DNA of 64,000 nt from Pseudoalteromonas luteoviolacea NCIMB 1942 (lineage in GTDB: Bacteria; Pseudomonadota; Gammaproteobacteria; Enterobacterales; Alteromonadaceae), in NCBI RefSeq assembly GCF_001625595.1, contig NZ_AUXT01000001.1:42045-106044 (forward strand), written 5' to 3'. The position numbers were made by a program, and so were the translations under genes. The stretch's first letter is position 1, and every line of letters begins with the position of its first letter. Positions 48,719-57,373 of this stretch are shown here, in pieces. Below the pieces are notes generated by a model that was not told the DNA's origin, made no database searches, and saw nothing but the letters and a program-made list of their open reading frames with translations.

Positions 48719-50788
48719 TCAGTCTATTTGCCTTGCAAAGGGTGGCAGCGTTTCAAGCATGGCTTTACCGTAACGTTTTGTTATCAGACGCCTATCAAGT
48801 ATCGTGATGCGACCAGAGTCAGTTTCTTTACGCAGCAGTCTACCACAGCTTTGCACTAATTTCTTTGCTGCATCCGGCACCGTGATAGATAAAAATGGAT
48901 TTCCGCCTTTTGATTGAATAAATTCAGCTTGTGCCTCCTCGACAGGAGAGGTAGGAACGGCAAAGGGGATTTTGGTGACCACCAAGTTTTCTAGATATTT
49001 TCCCGGTAGGTCAAGTCCTTCCGAAAGACTTTGAGTTCCAAATAAAATGCTACCTGCCCCTAAATCTATCGCGGCTTTGTGACGATTGAGTAAGGCTTCT
49101 CGGGACATTTCTCCTTGAACCAAAATACTGAGCTTTTTCTTCCTTAGCGCCGTGACAACGTGGCTCATTTGCCAATAAGATGCAAATAGCACTAAGTTTG
49201 CTTTATTTTTATCAAGATAAGTTGGCAAGGCGTCAGCAAGAAAATCACTAAAGGTTTTGTCAGTTGGCTCTACTTTTGTTTTTGGAATATGTAAGATTGC
49301 CTGTTTGTCGTAATCAAACGGGGAGTCCGCTTTGATAAATTTTACACCTGGCTCACTGGCTAAACCACTTTCCTTAGAAAAGTGGTCGAAGCTACCGAGG
49401 GCTGTCAGTGTGGCAGAACACAGCACTGCGCCTGCGCATTCTCGCCAAAGTTTATCTTTGAGATAAAACCCAACCTCAATGGGGCAGTCACAAAGCAAGT
49501 GATCATGGTGGTGCTTGTATTCCATTCGCTTTATCCAACGTGCATGGGGGGTGCTTTCACCCTTAGCCGCATAGCTAAACCACAATTTATTCAGTTGCTC
49601 TAAGCGATTAATGTATTGACCGCTTTCAACAAGAAATGGGTCTGCTAAAAAGGCCTGTACATCTCCATCTGATACGTCAGTTGTTAATGCATCATGCATT
49701 TTATTCAGTGCTCTCAATGCGTCTAAAGTCGCATCTGCAATATCTTTGGCTTGTGTTGTCAGTGACTCAGGCACTTCTCCGTGAATGAATCGATAGGTGT
49801 CATCGTCGTTATATTTAAAGTCAGATTGGTCTAAACTATCACGCACGGATTTTAATAGCTTGCTGACGTCATTGGCCGCATCATTGAGTTTAAAGTTTTG
49901 TCCAATGGCTTTTTGAGAGACAATGGCGCTAGCCATTCTGCCGCTGAACTTAAGCAGTTTCTCAAGCCACTCAATTGTACCTTTTATTGTTGCGGCAGCA
50001 GAAGAAAAATCGCGCGTAATGTGTGGCAAGTGATGCGCTTCATCTACGACATAAAACGTTTCTTCTGGCTCAGGCAAGATAGTTCCGCCGCCTAACTCTA
50101 AATCTGCGAGCAACAAAGCATGGTTAATGACTAAGACGTCCATTTGTTGAATCTTTTGCCGTGCTAAATGAAATGGACATAAGTGGTGAGATTTCATTTG
50201 CCTTTGGCATGCGTGTTTGTCGCAGGCAATTAAGTTCCACACTTTGTCAGGGATAGTGTCTTCCCAGCTATCTCTATCTCCTGCCCACTGCTTGTTTTGG
50301 TAGGCATGAGCAAGCTCTCTTAAGCATTTCTGCTCCATATCCGTTAGTGGAGAAGTGGTGGTTGGCACCAAAGAGATTTGTGTTTCATCTTCATTGACAG
50401 CAGCCATCAGCTTTTGTACACAGATGTATCTTTGTCTGCCTTTTACTAAATCAAATTTGAAGTCGATCCCGCTATGTTCTTTAAAGAAAGGTAGCTCTTT
50501 TTCTATAAGCTGCTCTTGCAATGCTACCGTGGCAGTGGAGATAACGAGTTTTTTCTTTTTTGCGAGGGCCAAAGGAAGCGCGCCAAGGCAGTATGCTAAT
50601 GATTTACCTGTACCTGTGCCAGCTTCAATAACACAAATACGCTGAGATTTGTGATATTCACCAGCAAGGGTTTTGGCGATTTCTGCAACCAGGTAGTTTT
50701 GACTGCTACGAGGGCGATAGTCTTCCAATTGATTGGCGATGTTCTGATGGGCATGACGTACGGTTTTTTTCAATGAGTCTGACAACAT
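48719..50788 (-). CDS. dinG: ATP-dependent DNA helicase DinG
   Basis: 689 residues, XPD-like superfamily 2 helicase. AGTGTGKSLAYCL is the Walker A box, FYVVDEAHHLP the DEAH box; CDKHACQRQMKSHHLCPFHLA supplies the four cysteines of the iron-sulfur cluster; SEGLDLPG and VQSCGRLLRKETDSG are motifs V and VI. Unwinds DNA-RNA and R-loop structures. ATG 50788 is 23 nt from the divergent polB start, so each promoter must lie in the other's coding region. Good gammaproteobacterial match. Confidence 0.93.
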   Translation of the reverse strand: MLSDSLKKTVRHAHQNIANQLEDYRPRSSQNYLVAEIAKTLAGEYHKSQRICVIEAGTGTGKSLAYCLGALPLALAKKKKLVISTATVALQEQLIEKELPFFKEHSGIDFKFDLVKGRQRYICVQKLMAAVNEDETQISLVPTTTSPLTDMEQKCLRELAHAYQNKQWAGDRDSWEDTIPDKVWNLIACDKHACQRQMKSHHLCPFHLARQKIQQMDVLVINHALLLADLELGGGTILPEPEETFYVVDEAHHLPHITRDFSSAAATIKGTIEWLEKLLKFSGRMASAIVSQKAIGQNFKLNDAANDVSKLLKSVRDSLDQSDFKYNDDDTYRFIHGEVPESLTTQAKDIADATLDALRALNKMHDALTTDVSDGDVQAFLADPFLVESGQYINRLEQLNKLWFSYAAKGESTPHARWIKRMEYKHHHDHLLCDCPIEVGFYLKDKLWRECAGAVLCSATLTALGSFDHFSKESGLASEPGVKFIKADSPFDYDKQAILHIPKTKVEPTDKTFSDFLADALPTYLDKNKANLVLFASYWQMSHVVTALRKKKLSILVQGEMSREALLNRHKAAIDLGAGSILFGTQSLSEGLDLPGKYLENLVVTKIPFAVPTSPVEEAQAEFIQSKGGNPFLSITVPDAAKKLVQSCGRLLRKETDSGRITILDRRLITKRYGKAMLETLPPFARQID

Positions 50789-50811
50789 GTGGATCGCCTA
50801 AGCAAAAAAGT

Positions 50812-53184
50812 ATGGATATAATTACAGGAGTGTATTTTAGGCGGGGTTCACATTTGGCACAAGCAGTATATCAGGGCTTTATTTTATCAAGGCAGCAAGT
50901 GTCCCATCGAGGACGGTTGCGTTTATGTTATTGGTTGAAAACAGATCGGGGGGTTATCAAGGCGTTTGTTGACAATGAGCGGTGTGTCTTTTTTATTAAA
51001 ACGGCAGATGTTGAAAAGGCAAAGCAAATATTAGAGCTCCTTGAAGGTGAATATGACATGTCATCGTTGCCGCTTAGACACTTTGACCAATCGCCCATGA
51101 CTGGGGTGTACTTTTCTCACCTGAGCGGTTTCTACCGTGCAAAAGAAGCTTTGGACAAAGTACTCTCTATATATGAAGAGGATATTCGCCATGCAGATCG
51201 CTATTTGATGGAGCGCTATATAAAAGGTGGTGTTTGGGTAATCGGTGAGCCAAGTCAAAAGTTAGGATACATCGAACTGCGCAATGCAAAACTTAAAGCT
51301 AATGATACATTTATGCCTCACTTTAAGATGTTGTCTTTTGACATAGAATGCAGTGGAGAGGGTATTTTATTCTCGGTGGGTATAGTCACACAAGATGAAC
51401 GTTTAGTTATTATGATTGGTGAGGCGCAATCTAGTGATATGAATATCATTTGGGTTGAAGACGAAATTGCCTTATTAAATACTTTGTGCAAAGAGATAAA
51501 CCGACTTAACCCAGATGTGCTGATTGGTTGGAATGTCATAGAGTTCGATTGCGTCGTACTTCACGAGCGAGCGCAGGCACTCGGTGTAGCCTTTAATATT
51601 GGTAGAGATGGTGAATCCATGTTGGTTTCGAGTGGTCACTTTACCCGTGTACTCATCCCCGGTCGCGTGGTCATTGATGGCATTGACACGATGAAAAATG
51701 CAACCTACCACTTCGAAACGTTTAAATTGAGTTTTATTGCTCATGAGGTACTTGGTCGCGCTAAGCTGATTGGCCAAGACGACCGATTGGAAGAAATAGT
51801 ACGCCAATTCCACGAAGATAAAGTAGCACTGGCCAATTATAACTTGCAAGACTGCGTGCTAGTTTGGGATATATTTTGCAAGCTGTCCTTATTGGAGTTC
51901 GCAATCGCGCGAACCAAACTAACTGGGCTTGAGTTAGAGAGAATGGGTGGGTCTGTAGCCGCATTTACCAATCTTTATTTACCTTTGTTGCATCGCAGTG
52001 GCTACATTGCGCCAAACTTGGGTGAGCACGGATTAAACTTTGATAGTCCAGGTGGGTATGTAATGGACTCAAAACCTGGGCTCTATAAGAATGTACTCGT
52101 TCTCGATTTTAAAAGCCTTTACCCTTCTATAATCCGCTCATTTTGTATTGACCCTATGGGGTTGATCGAGGGAACACAAGCACCTGACAAAGCCATCCCT
52201 GGGTTTAATAAAGGGGAATTCTCTAGGGAGTTACATCATCTTCCCAAGCTGGTAGCAAAACTAGCCGATGAGAGGCAGCAAGCGAAGCAACAGGGTGAGC
52301 AGATGTTGCAACAAGCCATTAAGATCATTATGAATAGCCTATATGGAGTATTGGGTTCCAAAGGATGCAGATTTTATGATCCGAGGTTATCAAGCTCAAT
52401 TACGATGCGCGGCCATGAAATCATGCAGACGACTCGACGCTGGATAGAAGAGATGGGCTATGAGGTTATTTATGGGGATACGGATTCTACCTTTGTACAA
52501 GTTGGAGAGCATTTTTCACAGTTCGAGTGTAAGCAATTGGGTATGAAGCTGATGCAAGATATTAATCAGCGCTGGTCCAAGCTTATCTTTGAGGAATATC
52601 AACTTGAGAGTTTTTTAGAAATTGAATTTGAAACGCACTATAGCCCATTTTTTATGCCGACGATTCGCGGGCAAGAAACTGGCTCTAAGAAACGTTATGT
52701 TGGTCAAATAGAAAAAGCGGGTTCACAAGAGCTCGTGTTTAAAGGAATGGAAACGGTACGTAGCGATTGGACTCAAATAGCCAAAGAGTATCAACAAGCG
52801 GTGATACGTGCTTTGTTTGATGGAAAAAATGTTGTGGAAGTAACGGAAGATTTTATCAATCAAATAATCTCGGGCCTGGTAGATGAAAAGCTAATATATA
52901 AAAAGCGGCTGGGGAAACCTTTGGAGTCATACGTTAAGAATATTCCTCCTCATGTCAGAGCTGCTAAAGAGGCAACGCAACAAGGCATTGTTTCAGGTTT
53001 GGGGAAGGGAAGCCAAGTTGCTTACTATATTAGTAGTACTGGTCCTAAGTTGTTTTTTAATAACATGACATATCTCGATTACACACATTATATAGAGAAG
53101 CAAATACTTCCTATATATAAAATGCTGCCCGAAATAGATGAAAATGCCATCAATTTGGCTGGACAGCGCTCACTGGATTTGTAA
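50812..53184 (+). CDS. polB: DNA polymerase II (PolB, family B)
   Basis: 790 residues, as in E. coli Pol II. Exonuclease motifs FDIECSGEG (Exo I), GWNVIEFDCV (Exo II) and YNLQDCVLVWDIF (Exo III) come first; DFKSLYPSIIRSF (motif A), KIIMNSLYGVLGS (motif B) and YGDTDSTFV (motif C, two catalytic Asp) follow. SOS-type translesion and repair polymerase. ATG 50812 is chosen, since an upstream ATG would overlap dinG. Weak ribosome site. Divergent from dinG with only 23 nt between the starts. Confidence 0.95.
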   Translation: MDIITGVYFRRGSHLAQAVYQGFILSRQQVSHRGRLRLCYWLKTDRGVIKAFVDNERCVFFIKTADVEKAKQILELLEGEYDMSSLPLRHFDQSPMTGVYFSHLSGFYRAKEALDKVLSIYEEDIRHADRYLMERYIKGGVWVIGEPSQKLGYIELRNAKLKANDTFMPHFKMLSFDIECSGEGILFSVGIVTQDERLVIMIGEAQSSDMNIIWVEDEIALLNTLCKEINRLNPDVLIGWNVIEFDCVVLHERAQALGVAFNIGRDGESMLVSSGHFTRVLIPGRVVIDGIDTMKNATYHFETFKLSFIAHEVLGRAKLIGQDDRLEEIVRQFHEDKVALANYNLQDCVLVWDIFCKLSLLEFAIARTKLTGLELERMGGSVAAFTNLYLPLLHRSGYIAPNLGEHGLNFDSPGGYVMDSKPGLYKNVLVLDFKSLYPSIIRSFCIDPMGLIEGTQAPDKAIPGFNKGEFSRELHHLPKLVAKLADERQQAKQQGEQMLQQAIKIIMNSLYGVLGSKGCRFYDPRLSSSITMRGHEIMQTTRRWIEEMGYEVIYGDTDSTFVQVGEHFSQFECKQLGMKLMQDINQRWSKLIFEEYQLESFLEIEFETHYSPFFMPTIRGQETGSKKRYVGQIEKAGSQELVFKGMETVRSDWTQIAKEYQQAVIRALFDGKNVVEVTEDFINQIISGLVDEKLIYKKRLGKPLESYVKNIPPHVRAAKEATQQGIVSGLGKGSQVAYYISSTGPKLFFNNMTYLDYTHYIEKQILPIYKMLPEIDENAINLAGQRSLDL

Positions 53185-53299
53185 ACCTCTGAAAGAGATT
53201 GTTTATCGCTTTGTAATATTCACGAATTAACTGCTCAGCACTTAGCCATTGTTCAAAATGCCGTTTATCATCATGTAAATCTTCCTCCCAGCTTTGCAA
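53150..53299 (-). CDS. Possible small protein or gene remnant antisense to the polB tail
   Basis: A minus-strand frame of about 50 codons from TTG 53299 to TGA 53150, overlapping the last 35 nt of polB. Its composition looks protein-like (charged helix HDDKRHFEQWLSAEQL, IREYYKAINNLF), but there is no ATG or ribosome site and a stop codon lies five codons further upstream. It could be a truncated gene end. Confidence 0.25.
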   Translation of the reverse strand: MQSWEEDLHDDKRHFEQWLSAEQLIREYYKAINNLFQRFTNPVSAVQPN

Positions 53300-53676
53300 A
53301 GGAAATGTATTAATTTAGTGTGAGTGAATAAATTTTAGGCACTTAGACAAAAAGGAAAAATATTTTTTTTAACCTTTCTAGCTGTTGATTTCTTCAGTTT
53401 TAGTTTTTTATGTCTAAATAATGAACTTTGCGCCTGTGAAATTAATTAATTTATTTCATTATTTTGAAGTAAGTGTTTATTTACTTATAAAACACATTAA
53501 ATAATGGGGTTTGTGTGTTCATCTTGTGTTAGTAAGTGTTAACTATGTCAGGTTTGACGCTTAACATGCCTCCCGATTAGTATCATCCGCGAATTTTCAA
53601 ATCAGGCCATTAGAGCCAGATATAAAGACTTATAAAACTCAAGCTTACCAACTGTAGTAAGCCCAGGGAGAATCAC
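53185..53676. other. 492-bp intergenic region before TonB receptor 1
   Basis: Very AT-rich upstream region of the receptor; should hold its promoter and a long leader. Apart from the doubtful minus-strand frame at its left edge, no gene is seen. No clear Fur box could be identified. Confidence 0.3.
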
Positions 53677-56346
53677 ATGTTGAACACTAAAGTTACTAAA
53701 GCTGTGCGTATTGCATTGGCATTTGGTGCAGTCTCTTCTGCTGCTGTCGCGAATGTAGCGATGGCTGAAGAAGGCGCTGAAAAAGTAGAACGTATCGAAA
53801 TTACCGGTTCACGCATCAAGCGTGTTGATATGGAAGGCGCAAGCCCTGTAGAGGTTATCTCTACAGCTGAATTTGAAAGCCAAGGTCGCGTATCTGTAGC
53901 AGAGGCGCTACAGAGTGTTACTTCTAATAGCTTCGGTTCGGTTGCACCAACTTCAGGTAGTAGTGGGCAGTCACAAAGCACTGTGAGCCTGCTAGGCGCC
54001 GGTGCTGGCCGTACGCTTGTACTAGTTGACGGTAAACGTTTGGGTGGTTCTCCATCACTTAATACAGGTGGTGCAAACCTTAGCTCTATCCCAATGGCGG
54101 CAGTAGAGCGTATCGAGATTTTAAAAGATGGTGCATCTGCAATTTATGGTTCTGATGCAATTGCTGGTGTTATCAATGTAATCCTGAAAAAAGATTTTGA
54201 AGGTGCAGCATTCGATATCCAAGTTGGTCGTCCAGAAGCTGATGGTGGCGAGACGAAACAAATGTCTATGTCATTTGGTGTGAGCTCGGACAAAGGTAAT
54301 ATTACGTTTGTTTATGACCACCAGGAGCGTCGTGCAATCTTCGACCGTGATCGTTCATACACATCTGCGACGATGGAAGACTCAAACAATGACGGTGTAA
54401 TCTCAATTTACAACGAAACAACGGGCATTAGTTATTTTGGTGCAACGGTTCAAGGTAAAGATGGTAACTATTTAGCTTCACCTAAGTGTGATGAGCTATC
54501 TAAAAATGTACCTGGGTTTGTTGGCAAGCTAGATCAAGGTAGTGCTTTAGGCGGTATTGGTAAAGGTGAAGTATGTGGTTATGCATTTGCTGATGTATCG
54601 GCAAACATGGCTTCTACAAAACGTGATTCAATCATGACGAGCCTTACGTACGAATTAACCGATGACATCGAATTGTATGCACGCGGTATGTTTAGCCGTA
54701 ACGATTCTTTTGGCCGTTACGCACCTCCAGCAGCCGAGTGGGAAAACATGGCTGCTGACAACGAGCACAACCCAACTAATGACGTAGTAAATGGTCAATT
54801 CCGTTGGTACCAACTGGGTAATCGTGACGGTGAAGTGACAGATTATCAACAAGACCTACTAATTGGTCTTAAGGGTATGGCTGGTGACACGGCTGAGTGG
54901 GAAGTGTCTTACCATAAAGCAAGATTAGATTACCGCACTGCTGGTCGTTATTACCTAAGTTATGCAGGTCTTGCATACAATGAGCTAAACGAAATTGATA
55001 TGGGTTCAGAGGAAGGTATCAACAACATGCGTGCAACAACGTATGCTGAGAACCAAAGTGAACTGGATCACTTCTTTGCAGGCCTAGGTTTTGAGTTTGG
55101 TGAATTGCCAGGCGGTATGATCAGCCACTATGTGGGTGGTGAGTATTTTGAAGAGATCTTATCTTCAAAGTATGATGCACAAAATGACGCAGGCTTGATC
55201 GGCGGTAATGCTGGTGGTTCTGGCCACGGTGAGCGTGATGTGTCTGCGTTGTTTTACGAAGTAGCACTCCCAGTCCTAGATAACCTAATTGTAAGCGCAG
55301 CATATCGTTACGATGACTACAGTGACTTTGGTAGCGTTGGTAATCCAAGTATTAAGGTCGAATACCGTCCAATGGATGACTTACTGGTACGTGGTTCATA
55401 CTCTGAAGGTTTCCGTGCACCGACGCTTAAAGAGCTATACGGTGCTGACTCTGAAGGTAGCCCAACGACAACGGACTATGTTGCATGTCGTAATCAGCTT
55501 GGTGCAAATGCAACGCAATCGGAAGTGGCTCAAGCGTATGCTAAATGTCCAACGAGTTCATTCAAAGAAGTTAGACAGAGTAACCCAGATCTAGGCCCAG
55601 AAGAGTCTACATATATCAACTTAGGTGTTGTTTACTCTGGCTTTGAAGACGTTTCTATCAAAGTTGATTACTTTGAGCTAGAAGTAGACAATGTAATTTC
55701 ACTTATTACTATCCAAGATTTAGTTCACTTGGAAAATGGTAACCGTCTAAATGAAATTTACGCTAAGTTCCCTGATGTGAGCTTAAGCCGTGGTGCAAAT
55801 GGTTCTATTGCTGGTAAATCTTATACACAGTCTGCGAATGGGTCATTTATGTCGCGCAAAGGCTTTGATGTTGATTTGTCTTACAAGCTAGACACACACT
55901 TTGGTGAGTTTAAGTTCAAGAGTGTGACGACTCTTCTGACAGAAGTTGGTGAAGATGTTTACTTCTCTGGCCCTACGAGTGACCAGAAAGGTGGTCCACA
56001 ACAACCAGAGTGGCGTTCACAATTCACGGTAAATTATTCTTTAGATAACTTCTCATTGAACTGGACGACTGACGTTATTTCAAATACTTATGAAAATGAT
56101 GTTGTACAGGTTGATGCAAATGATAACCCTTACATCGTGTACACGGGTAACTTACCAACATATGTAACTCACAATCTGAACATGAAGTTCTACACTGAGT
56201 CTTACGGTACATTCACTTTGGGTGCACGTAATTTATTTGACAAAGATGTATTGTTTGATGAGAACGGTAAGTGGGTAGATGACGCTATGTATAACACAGG
56301 TCATATCGGAAGAGAGATCTTCGCAGGTTACAGCATTAGTTTCTAA
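53677..56346 (+). CDS. TonB-dependent outer-membrane receptor 1
   Basis: 889 residues. Signal peptide VTKAVRIALAFGAVSSAAVA, then the VERIEITGSRIKRVD TonB-box-like start, a plug domain (RVSVAEALQS; VERIEILKDGASAIYGSD ending the plug), and a 22-strand barrel closing with SYSISF. It imports a ligand across the outer membrane with energy from TonB. GGGAG precedes ATG 53677. First of three paralogues; the ligand is unknown. The ones here resemble the large receptors for peptides or glycans more than siderophore receptors, but that is a weak reading. A strong terminator follows at 56453-56475. Confidence 0.88.
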   Translation: MLNTKVTKAVRIALAFGAVSSAAVANVAMAEEGAEKVERIEITGSRIKRVDMEGASPVEVISTAEFESQGRVSVAEALQSVTSNSFGSVAPTSGSSGQSQSTVSLLGAGAGRTLVLVDGKRLGGSPSLNTGGANLSSIPMAAVERIEILKDGASAIYGSDAIAGVINVILKKDFEGAAFDIQVGRPEADGGETKQMSMSFGVSSDKGNITFVYDHQERRAIFDRDRSYTSATMEDSNNDGVISIYNETTGISYFGATVQGKDGNYLASPKCDELSKNVPGFVGKLDQGSALGGIGKGEVCGYAFADVSANMASTKRDSIMTSLTYELTDDIELYARGMFSRNDSFGRYAPPAAEWENMAADNEHNPTNDVVNGQFRWYQLGNRDGEVTDYQQDLLIGLKGMAGDTAEWEVSYHKARLDYRTAGRYYLSYAGLAYNELNEIDMGSEEGINNMRATTYAENQSELDHFFAGLGFEFGELPGGMISHYVGGEYFEEILSSKYDAQNDAGLIGGNAGGSGHGERDVSALFYEVALPVLDNLIVSAAYRYDDYSDFGSVGNPSIKVEYRPMDDLLVRGSYSEGFRAPTLKELYGADSEGSPTTTDYVACRNQLGANATQSEVAQAYAKCPTSSFKEVRQSNPDLGPEESTYINLGVVYSGFEDVSIKVDYFELEVDNVISLITIQDLVHLENGNRLNEIYAKFPDVSLSRGANGSIAGKSYTQSANGSFMSRKGFDVDLSYKLDTHFGEFKFKSVTTLLTEVGEDVYFSGPTSDQKGGPQQPEWRSQFTVNYSLDNFSLNWTTDVISNTYENDVVQVDANDNPYIVYTGNLPTYVTHNLNMKFYTESYGTFTLGARNLFDKDVLFDENGKWVDDAMYNTGHIGREIFAGYSISF

Positions 56347-56452
56347 TTAAGAAGTTTAACTAAAAAAGCCCCGTATTTATACGGCAATGCTGTTCACTTT
56401 AGAGGAGCAGCTTTGCGATTAACAGGGTAACGACTTTTATTCATCTTAACGA

Positions 56453-56475
56453 CCCTAGGTCTACTTGACCTAGGG
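56453..56475 (+). terminator. Intrinsic terminator after receptor 1
   Basis: CCCTAGGTC, TACTT loop, GACCTAGGG, then CGTTTTTATTT: a 9-bp perfect stem and T-run about 110 nt past the receptor stop. Confidence 0.85.
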
Positions 56476-56508
56476 CGTTTTTATTTAAAGAGTACTGTTA
56501 AGTCCCAT

Positions 56509-56736
56509 CTAAGTGCAGCTAAACGCTTGGGTGTATTGCCAGAAGAAATCATTCGCCATCACTTTAAGCTGACTTCCAATAAATTGACATGCATATTTGA
56601 AGCTTATCTCGTTCGGTGCCTTTTTGTGTGATATTGCTGCTAAGCTCGCCTCCCTCCTGACTAAGTTGTACCCCAACATCAATCCGCACAACTCTTTTTT
56701 ATGCCATTTGCTAACTCCCACCTTCGCTCTAATAAT
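56509..56736 (-). pseudogene. Remnant of an IS4-family transposase C-terminus
   Basis: A minus-strand fragment of about 75 codons reading IRAKVGVSKWHKKELCGLMLGYNLVRREASLAAISHKKAPNEISF-like residues in frame; the stretch ELCGLMLGYNLVRRE followed by APNEISFKYA is the well-known end segment of IS4-type DDE transposases (ELWGxLLAYNLVR). Upstream of it an in-frame stop is reached after a few codons, and no DDE part, terminal repeat or target duplication is visible. It is thus a decayed piece, not an active element. Confidence 0.6.
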
Positions 56737-57373
56737 TTTATCTTACACATTAATTCTGCTCATACGCTAAGTGTATTAATTCATCATAAACCAGATGCAA
56801 CTGTTGCATAAATTTAACTTAACGATTAAATGTGCTTTTGTTTCTAAAGTGGGTAAAAGATCAATTAAAAGTTTACGCTGTATTTATTATGTAAACTTAA
56901 TCGTGCTATACGTGTATATGTTTACTTTATTTTATCTAAATCACTCTATTAACAAAACCACAACCTTCTTGCCTTTCTGGGTTAAGTGTTTAAGTTATTG
57001 TTTTTAAAGTGCTTTTCTTTCTTGCGTGCTCATTGTTAATAAAGTGTGTTGTTTTTTTGCGTATTGTTGTGTTTTTTGATCTGGTTTTTAGGCTGGGTTG
57101 TTTTGTAATTATTCTGGATATTCTGAGAATTTGAGCTAATCTGAAATATCTCAATTAAAAACAGGGGGTTAATGTTTTATATATGTACCCAATGTAATCA
57201 TTGTTGTTAGTTTATGTTTATTTTTGCAATGATATATGAAATAAAATTGTTGACGCTTCGGGTTTGGATTGTTTAGTATTCCTGCACCACGTTGTTGCAA
57301 GCGCAACAATAAAGATTTGGTTTACACCAATTAAATAATTATAACCACACAAATGTGGTCCTGGGAGATTCAA

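Larger units (their letters stand above)
56347..57373. other. 1027-bp intergenic region with terminator and IS4 remnant
   Basis: Holds the receptor-1 terminator, a decayed IS4-type transposase fragment, and an AT-rich promoter/leader stretch for receptor 2. No intact gene. Confidence 0.5.

Noticed and set aside
56795..57007. AT-rich frame of 70 codons between receptors 1 and 2
   Set aside because: Low-complexity, hydrophobic and without ribosome site; typical chance frame in AT-rich spacer.
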